From an uncultured Bacillota bacterium (GTDB taxonomy: Bacteria > Bacillota > Clostridia > Peptostreptococcales > Anaerovoracaceae): a DNA stretch of 18,896 nucleotides. The stretch covers positions 1 through 18,896 of the forward strand of contig CAMPBN010000009.1 in NCBI GenBank assembly GCA_946638265.1, in the 5' to 3' direction. A program made the position numbers and the translations under genes. Position 1 is the first letter of the stretch. Each line of letters starts with the position of its first letter. Below the pieces are notes generated by a model. It was not told where the DNA came from. It worked only from the letters and a program-made list of their open reading frames with translations, and ran no database searches. Below are positions 13,694 to 18,896 of the stretch, piece by piece.

Positions 13694-15116
13694 TAAATAC
13701 AGAGACGAGATGCTGGTGAGCCTGCAGGAACTGGTGGCTATTCCCAGCGTTCAGGCCGAGGCCGTGACGGATGCGGAAGCGGGCAGGCTGCCTTTCGGGC
13801 GTGGCGTGCACGAAGCTTTTGTGTACATGCTGAAAAAGGCCGAGGCCGACGGCTTCATCACGAAGAACGTGGAAAATTACGGCGGGCACATCGAGTGGCA
13901 GGCGGTGGAGCCGCTGCCGGAACCTGTAACGCCTGAAATTATGGCGATCGCAGCTCACGTGGACGTAGTGCCGGCAGGCAGCGGCTGGAAGAGCGATGCC
14001 CCTTTTGCGGCGAGAATAGAGGACGGCAGGATGTACGGCCGCGGAGTGCTGGACGACAAAGGGCCGCTGATTTCGGTCTACTATGCCATGAAAGCTCTCA
14101 AAGAGTCCGGATTCGAGCCGCGCAAGACCATCAGGCTCATATTGGGACTGGACGAGGAAAATGCCTGGGAGGGCATGAAAAAATATCTTGAGCACGAAGA
14201 AATGCCCGACTTCGGTTTCACGCCGGATGCGGATTTCCCGCTCATCAACGGGGAAAAGGGCATCGCGGATTTTCGTATAGCGCGCAAATTCGGGAAGGCC
14301 GCCGCAGGCGGCCTGGAGCTGCGCAGCATGAAGGGCGGCAGCGCGCACAACATGGTGGCGGACTACGCCAGAGCTGTGGTGCGCAGTGACAAAAAGGACG
14401 CCTACGACGAGATCAAAGAGAAGGCTGCCGCCTACCGCGAGGCGACCGGCAGGAAACTGAACGTAAAAGGTGCCGGCAAAAGCCTGGAGATTTCGGCTAC
14501 GGGAGTGTCAGCCCATGGAGCAGAGCCTGAAAAAGGGCTGAACGCCATCTCCATCCTGTTCGATTTTTTGGGGCAGCTGGCCTTCGCATCCGACGATGTG
14601 AACGATTTTATCGCATTTTATAATGAATATATAGGTTTTGAAACAACAGGGGAGAAGATGGGCTGCGGCCTTTCGGACGCACAGTCCGGCGCGCTTTCCT
14701 TCAACGTGGGGCTGGCAGGTATGGACCCGGGCGCAGGCGAAATCGCCGTAAATGTGCGCATTCCCGTGACTTTCGAATCCTTTGACGTATATGACGGCAT
14801 GAAGCCGGTCCTCGAGAAATTCAATCTGGGGCTGGTCAAAGAAAAATACAAGGCTCCTATCTATCAGGATCCCGACAGCCCGATGGTGCAGACCATGATG
14901 GAAGCTTATCGGGAAATCACGGGTGATGCCGAGAGCAAGCCGAGAGTTATCGGCGGCGGCACATATTCGAAGCTTTTCAAGAATATGGTGGCCTACGGTG
15001 CCGTGCTGCCGGGCCATTCCGACAACATGCACCAGGCCAATGAAGTTGTGGACATCGAAGACATCTTCACCACTGCCAAGATATATGCACGTGCAATAGT
15101 GGGACTTTGCGGCTGA
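13671..15116 (+). CDS. pepV: dipeptidase PepV-like (peptidase M20A)
   Basis: A 481-residue cytosolic dinuclear zinc dipeptidase of the PepV/Sapep group, which cleaves a broad range of dipeptides. Metal and catalytic motifs line up with the family: AAHVDVVPAG (H96, catalytic D98), GRGVLDDKGP (bridging Asp at 128/129), LDEENAWEGMKKY (E162/E163), PDADFP (186-190) and PGHSDNMHQANE (H449). The lid domain lies between about 195 and 390. Length matches PepV (about 470). The start is GTG 13671, supported by AAAGGAG at 13657-13663 seven bases upstream. It lies inside the end of the CapA-family gene (23-bp overlap), so translation is probably coupled. A strong terminator at 15135 ends the unit. With the M19 enzyme it gives two unrelated dipeptidases in the window. 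Confidence 0.93.
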   Translation: MEYLDLIDKYRDEMLVSLQELVAIPSVQAEAVTDAEAGRLPFGRGVHEAFVYMLKKAEADGFITKNVENYGGHIEWQAVEPLPEPVTPEIMAIAAHVDVVPAGSGWKSDAPFAARIEDGRMYGRGVLDDKGPLISVYYAMKALKESGFEPRKTIRLILGLDEENAWEGMKKYLEHEEMPDFGFTPDADFPLINGEKGIADFRIARKFGKAAAGGLELRSMKGGSAHNMVADYARAVVRSDKKDAYDEIKEKAAAYREATGRKLNVKGAGKSLEISATGVSAHGAEPEKGLNAISILFDFLGQLAFASDDVNDFIAFYNEYIGFETTGEKMGCGLSDAQSGALSFNVGLAGMDPGAGEIAVNVRIPVTFESFDVYDGMKPVLEKFNLGLVKEKYKAPIYQDPDSPMVQTMMEAYREITGDAESKPRVIGGGTYSKLFKNMVAYGAVLPGHSDNMHQANEVVDIEDIFTTAKIYARAIVGLCG

Positions 15117-15134
15117 TTTGCCAATAAAAGTATC

Positions 15135-15166
15135 AAACACAGGACCTGGCCGGGTCCTGTGTTTTT
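15135..15166 (+). terminator. intrinsic terminator after pepV
   Basis: A perfect 12-bp stem, AAACACAGGACC (15135-15146) with GGTCCTGTGTTT (15153-15164), around a 6-nt loop and ending in five T (15162-15166). Confidence 0.9.
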
Positions 15167-15279
15167 GCGTGGTGGAATGGGTACCGGCCCGCAGAATGAT
15201 TCCAACACACAGACGTTTGTACATATTTGTTTAGATTTATGACAAGCTTGCGTAGAAAAACAGCCCTATGGCAAAAAAT

Positions 15280-15287
15280 GGGGGGGG
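15280..15287 (+). repeat. G8 homopolymer upstream of the SLH protein gene
   Basis: Eight consecutive G, preceded by six A and T and followed by TAG and seven A. It is about 70 bp upstream of the likely -10 of the surface-protein gene. Next to it, AAAATTG (15295-15301) and CAATTTT (15316-15322) form a 7-bp inverted repeat. The rest of 15167-15279 shows nothing I can name. Confidence 0.5.
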
Positions 15288-15355
15288 TAGTAAAAAAATT
15301 GAAAAATTTTCTGTGCAATTTTGCTTTAAGGGAGTTTTATGCCGCTTTACTTTGG

Positions 15356-15386
15356 TACAATAGAAGAGCGGTGTAGTTCTGCACCG
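15356..15386 (+). promoter_or_regulatory. probable -10 and mRNA 5'-end hairpin of the SLH protein gene
   Basis: TACAAT at 15356-15361 is a good -10; no clear -35 stands at the right distance, only T-rich sequence at 15333-15340. Transcription would begin near 15368, so the hairpin CGGTGTA (15369-15375) / TGCACCG (15380-15386), seven pairs with one wobble and a GTTC loop, would sit at the very 5' end of the mRNA. Such 5' stem-loops can stabilise messages. The leader of about 58 nt ends in AAAGGAG (15413-15419), six bases from the ATG. Confidence 0.4.
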
Positions 15387-15425
15387 AAATTGAAAATTTT
15401 AATGCAAGCTAGAAAGGAGTAAATC

Positions 15426-18400
15426 ATGAAGCACAGTTATCCCAGAAAAGCTTTGGCAATTCTGCTGTGCCTGGCAATGGTATTCTGTTATATGCCTCTT
15501 GCGGCATCCGCAGCTACCTTCACAGACACCCAGAACCATTGGGGCCAGAGCTACATCGATGAATGGTCAGGTTATGACGTAATCAAAGGAAATCCGGACG
15601 GAAGTTTCGGCCCTGACGACCTCATGACTCGCGGCCAGGCTGCCAGCGCATTTGCAGAGCTTTTCAATCTGCCGATGCCGGCTACCGTTATTCCACATCC
15701 TGACATTCCTGCAGGATCATGGCTGGTAGCCCCTGTGGCCAAGGTTGAAAATGCAAGGATTATGCAGGGCGTAGGCGGCGGATTGATCAATCCGAACGGA
15801 TTTATAAAGAGAGAAGATTTCTTCCTGATGCTGGGTCGCGGTCTGGGTATCAGGGAACAGGCCACCACCGGCGGGGCACCTGCTGACGGCAGCGCATACT
15901 CAACGGGAATGATTAATGCCCTGACAGACAAAGGCTTTGTTAAGGGCGACGGCACAGGCGTTAATGCCCTTGCCAACATCAATCGCGCATCGGTAATGGC
16001 ACTTTTCTCCCAGACCATCACCACATATGCAAACAAGCCGGGCCAGACAGTAAATGCTGAAGGCAAAGGCGTAGTGCTGGTAGTGGCTGATGATGTTACC
16101 GTAAAGGGTGAAGCAGGCCTTGTAGTAGTCGGGAACACAGAGGGAACCAAGGGTGTTACACTGGACGGTGTTAAGGCCGATCAGCTTTCCGTAGTGGGCG
16201 GCGCAGAAGTAGCTATGGCAGGAGACACAAAGGTCGATGCCGTAGTGATTACAGAAAGCGCTGAGGGGTCTGACCTTACAGTAGGCGCAAATGCTACGGC
16301 AGGCACTATCGAGAGTGCGGCAGACAATGCCGCTATCGTGAACAACGGTACAGTAACAGGCGCTATCGCGACAATCGGTGCGAATGCAGACGTTACCAAC
16401 AAAGGCAGCGCAGGCTCCATCGAGACTGCAGGCGCAGGCTCTGATGTTAAGAATACAGGATCTGTAAGTGGCGACGTAACTGCAGCAGGCGCTGTAGACA
16501 ATACAGGTAAGGTAGAGGGCAAGGTTACGGACAACACTGCAGCCGGCACCACTACTCCGGGAACAACCGAGCAGACTACCGAGCCGACAACAGGCGGCAG
16601 CTCTGGTAAGTCTCACAATCACGGCGGTACTGTAACACCTGTTGAACTTACCGGTGTTTCACTCAGTGACGCAACACCTGCTTTTGATGATACAATTACG
16701 GCTGTGATTGCTCCTGCTGATGCTACAAACGTAAAATATCAGTGGAGCAGAAGCGATACAGCGGATGGAGACTATACTCCTATTACCGGTGCTACATCGG
16801 CTACATACAAGGTAGTGCAGGCCGATATTGGCAAGTATCTCAAAGTGACAGCCACAGGGGAGAATTCTTCCACATCTTCTGCGAAAACAAGCTATGCTGT
16901 AGACAAGGCAGAAAACGACCTTACACTTACTTCTCAAAGGACACTTTATCTTGTTTCCGCAACGGAGGATTCGGCACATACATCTCAGATTAATGTAACA
17001 GGTGGAAATGGTGGTACGATTACATATACCGTTCCTACTAGTGATCCAAATTATGCCACTTGGGTATCCGTTAGCGAAAGCGGACTTGTGACAGGTAAGG
17101 CAGCAACAAGCGAACCGGTTGGCGTGATAATCTCACAGGCTGCAACCGAGACGGTTAAGGCTGCAACGCTTTACGTTAATGTAAATGTTGTTGCAAGCGC
17201 AGTTCCTCTTTCGGCTGTTAACATCTCCGGAACCATAGAACAGGGTCAGAGACTTACGGCCGATCATGTAACGAATGTAACCGGTACAATCACATATCAG
17301 TGGTTTATCAGTTCAAATGGCACAGATTACACTGTAATTAGCGGCGAGACAAGCCAAGCTTATGTAATCAAGGATACAGATGCAGGTAAGACTATTAAAG
17401 TTAAGGCTTCACAAAATGGCGGCACTCCGGTAGAGAGCGCAGCTACGGACGTAGTACCTTATACAGTAGCTCTCGCAGGGACTTATTCACAGGCAACAGT
17501 TACTCTGAGTGCTAACAATGTTGCGCCTGGAGCTACGGCAACAGTTACAATCACCAATGTGAATTCTGCATACGCCATCAAGAGCGTTAAACAGGGCACC
17601 ACTGTACTTACAGGCACAGAGGCCCCGGCAGGGACATTCACATACACGACAGGAGAAATTAACGCAAATACTGTAATTACTGTTGAGTTCATTCCAACGG
17701 TTTCCGCATCTAATATCAGCACAGCGGCGAGCAAGAGCATTGATGTAACCGAAGGCTACACCACCGGAAACACTGTTAACCTTGCGGCTACGGCGGTTTC
17801 GGGAATCAGCTTCGGCTATGCTGAGACAGCGGATACGAGCGATGCATTCACAATCGCAGGAAGCGTAGTTACTCTGACAACCGGCGCTACAGCCGGCACA
17901 TATACCGGAACCTTTACGATTACTGCTACGGGTGATGGTAATACATACGGTGGCACAGCCACAAAGGATGTCACGGTTACGGCGACAGTTTCTGCGGCAG
18001 CACCGACGAAAGCTGTCATCACTGTAACAAGTGATCAGGTGACAATAGACGGCGCTGCTAAGACTCTTTCGGGAAGTGCAGCAGCTGGTTATACGCTGAA
18101 CTATGAGAGAGCATATGGAGACACCAATGATGTTATCAGCGTAGCTGCTACATCTACAGGTGCTGAACCGACATTCGTATGGTCAGGAACAGGCGGAGCG
18201 ACCGGAACAACAAACACAGCAACCATCGCGGCAAACGGAACATACATCTGCACGATTAGCTCTGCAGCCGGCAACGGAAGGACAGCTGCAGATGATGTAA
18301 CTATCACTATTACAGTCACTGAGGCCGCAGCCCCGACACCGGTAGCTACAAAGCTGGCCATCACAACAGCTCCGGTTCTTGGAACTACAGCAGGCGGCGA

Positions 18401-18896
18401 CACACTTTCGACTCAGCCTGTCATTACAGTTCAGGATAGTGAAAGTGCAACAGTAACCGGGTCAACGGCAACAGTTACCGCAACTTTGACCGGAACAAAC
18501 GCAGCAAATTGCACACTTGGTGGAACAACATCGGTCAATGCAACAGCCGGCGTTGCTACTTTTACAAACCTTTCGATTACAACAACACAGACCACAGATC
18601 AGACAGTTACTTTGACTTTCACATCAGGCGGTCTGACCAGTGCCGTTAGCGAAACTATTACAGTAAAGGCTGCAGCTGTCGCACCGGTAGCATCCGCAAC
18701 AGTGGGAGATGTAACTATCTCCGGCCAAGTGGGACTTGCTATGACGCCGCAGGATGTTACTATTACCCTGACAAATGCAACCTTCCAAAATCTTCCTAGC
18801 GGGACTACTATGCCACGTGTTCACTGGCTTAGTAATTTGCCTGCGGGACTTGAAGCTGCGATTAAAACCACTGTAGCAGCAGGCGCAACAACAGCC
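15426..18896 (+). CDS. large SLH-domain surface protein with beta-helix and Ig-like repeats (3' end outside window)
   Basis: The frame is open for 1157 codons to the window end. Domains in order: signal peptide (1 to about 30, cleavage after the Ala-rich PLAASAA); three S-layer homology domains (about 32-81, 91-142, 158-199), which bind pyruvylated secondary wall polymer; a beta-helix-like stretch (about 208-370) ending in four short repeats with N-x-G; a Thr/Pro/Gly/Ser linker with SHNH (374-402); then Ig-like beta-sandwich modules at about 406-493, 498-592, 594-677, 680-763, 764-858, 860-970 and 975-1083, plus a last one starting near 1085 with DVTITLTNATF and NLPAGL. Modules 406-493 and 594-677 are related (YQW, then D-x-GK near the end). 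The composition is Thr/Ala/Val/Gly-rich with almost no Cys. It should be a cell-surface or S-layer-associated protein; adhesin is possible but unproven. Start supported by AAAGGAG. Confidence 0.9.
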   Translation, partial: MKHSYPRKALAILLCLAMVFCYMPLAASAATFTDTQNHWGQSYIDEWSGYDVIKGNPDGSFGPDDLMTRGQAASAFAELFNLPMPATVIPHPDIPAGSWLVAPVAKVENARIMQGVGGGLINPNGFIKREDFFLMLGRGLGIREQATTGGAPADGSAYSTGMINALTDKGFVKGDGTGVNALANINRASVMALFSQTITTYANKPGQTVNAEGKGVVLVVADDVTVKGEAGLVVVGNTEGTKGVTLDGVKADQLSVVGGAEVAMAGDTKVDAVVITESAEGSDLTVGANATAGTIESAADNAAIVNNGTVTGAIATIGANADVTNKGSAGSIETAGAGSDVKNTGSVSGDVTAAGAVDNTGKVEGKVTDNTAAGTTTPGTTEQTTEPTTGGSSGKSHNHGGTVTPVELTGVSLSDATPAFDDTITAVIAPADATNVKYQWSRSDTADGDYTPITGATSATYKVVQADIGKYLKVTATGENSSTSSAKTSYAVDKAENDLTLTSQRTLYLVSATEDSAHTSQINVTGGNGGTITYTVPTSDPNYATWVSVSESGLVTGKAATSEPVGVIISQAATETVKAATLYVNVNVVASAVPLSAVNISGTIEQGQRLTADHVTNVTGTITYQWFISSNGTDYTVISGETSQAYVIKDTDAGKTIKVKASQNGGTPVESAATDVVPYTVALAGTYSQATVTLSANNVAPGATATVTITNVNSAYAIKSVKQGTTVLTGTEAPAGTFTYTTGEINANTVITVEFIPTVSASNISTAASKSIDVTEGYTTGNTVNLAATAVSGISFGYAETADTSDAFTIAGSVVTLTTGATAGTYTGTFTITATGDGNTYGGTATKDVTVTATVSAAAPTKAVITVTSDQVTIDGAAKTLSGSAAAGYTLNYERAYGDTNDVISVAATSTGAEPTFVWSGTGGATGTTNTATIAANGTYICTISSAAGNGRTAADDVTITITVTEAAAPTPVATKLAITTAPVLGTTAGGDTLSTQPVITVQDSESATVTGSTATVTATLTGTNAANCTLGGTTSVNATAGVATFTNLSITTTQTTDQTVTLTFTSGGLTSAVSETITVKAAAVAPVASATVGDVTISGQVGLAMTPQDVTITLTNATFQNLPSGTTMPRVHWLSNLPAGLEAAIKTTVAAGATTA
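16338..16532 (+). repeat. four tandem 13-18-residue repeats in the SLH protein
   Basis: Residues 305-322, 323-340, 341-356 and 357-369 share the pattern V-x-N-x-G-x-[VA]-x-G-x-[IV], then a turn rich in Ala, Gly and Asp. The first two units are 18 residues, the third 16 and the last 13. The period and the alternating small/hydrophobic residues suggest rungs of a beta-helix continuing from the looser region at about 208-304. Confidence 0.65.

Noticed and set aside
13686..15224. Minus-strand frames of 220 and 238 codons over pepV.
   Set aside because: Antisense to a gene with complete M20 metal-binding motifs; one crosses the pepV terminator. No start signals.
15572..18824. Many minus-strand frames, some over 190 codons, opposite the SLH protein gene.
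   Set aside because: They arise from the Thr/Ala/Val/Gly codon repetition of the plus-strand gene and have low-complexity content with no ribosome binding sites.
1..18896. CRISPR arrays, insertion sequences, tRNA or rRNA genes, phage genes.
   Set aside because: No regularly spaced identical repeats, no transposase or integrase frames, no tRNA-like cloverleaf with CCA context, and no rRNA sequence were seen.

Overview
The window (about 18.9 kb, G+C near one half by eye) looks like chromosomal DNA of an anaerobic, amino-acid- or peptide-using Clostridia-type Firmicute. The evidence is strong AGGAGG-type ribosome binding sites, sigma-A-like promoters, hairpin-plus-U terminators, lipoprotein signal peptides, an SLH-anchored surface protein, and a gene content dominated by amino-acid and dipeptide uptake and cleavage. 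The genus cannot be named from this alone. There is no insertion sequence, CRISPR array, tRNA, rRNA or phage gene.

Layout. 1-573: 3' end of a tRNA-dihydrouridine synthase gene, followed by an aspartate/glutamate racemase-family gene (618-1337). 1376-2794 (minus): an APC-type amino-acid permease, convergent with the racemase and ending at a terminator inside the racemase 3' end. 2795-3085: a divergent regulatory region with two well-formed promoters and four TGCAAA elements in two 11-bp-spaced pairs. 3086-4042: M19 membrane-dipeptidase-family gene. 4043-4574: no protein gene, but a bidirectional terminator, a strong minus-strand promoter and a hairpin-rich stretch between them, read here as a candidate ~340-nt noncoding RNA. 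4575-5663: membrane-anchored NodB-type polysaccharide deacetylase.

5965-12077: a complete branched-chain/hydrophobic amino-acid ABC importer in the order substrate-binding lipoprotein, LivH, LivM, LivG, LivF, then a second paralogous substrate-binding lipoprotein. A leaky-looking hairpin separates the first binding protein from the permease genes, and the downstream genes overlap or nearly touch. 12142-15116: a second unit with its own promoter buried in the end of the second binding protein: a small NifU C-terminal-domain (Fe-S scaffold) protein, a CapA-family protein with an N-terminal membrane anchor, and a PepV-type M20 dipeptidase whose GTG start lies inside the capA-like gene. A strong terminator closes it.

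15426 to the window end: the first 1157 codons of a very large secreted protein with a signal peptide, three SLH domains, a beta-helix-like repeat stretch, a Thr/Pro linker and a series of Ig-like domains. The gene continues beyond the window. Its upstream region holds a G8 homopolymer and a hairpin at the predicted mRNA 5' end.

Together the genes suggest uptake of amino acids and peptides (permease, Liv system), hydrolysis of dipeptides (M19, PepV), stereochemical interconversion of acidic amino acids (racemase) and cell-envelope work (deacetylase, CapA-like, SLH protein). No clearly new multi-gene system is visible. The observations most worth checking are the candidate RNA at 4080-4420, the phased TGCAAA elements at 2848-2942, the terminator-like hairpin inside the capA-like gene, and the extra segment in LivG.
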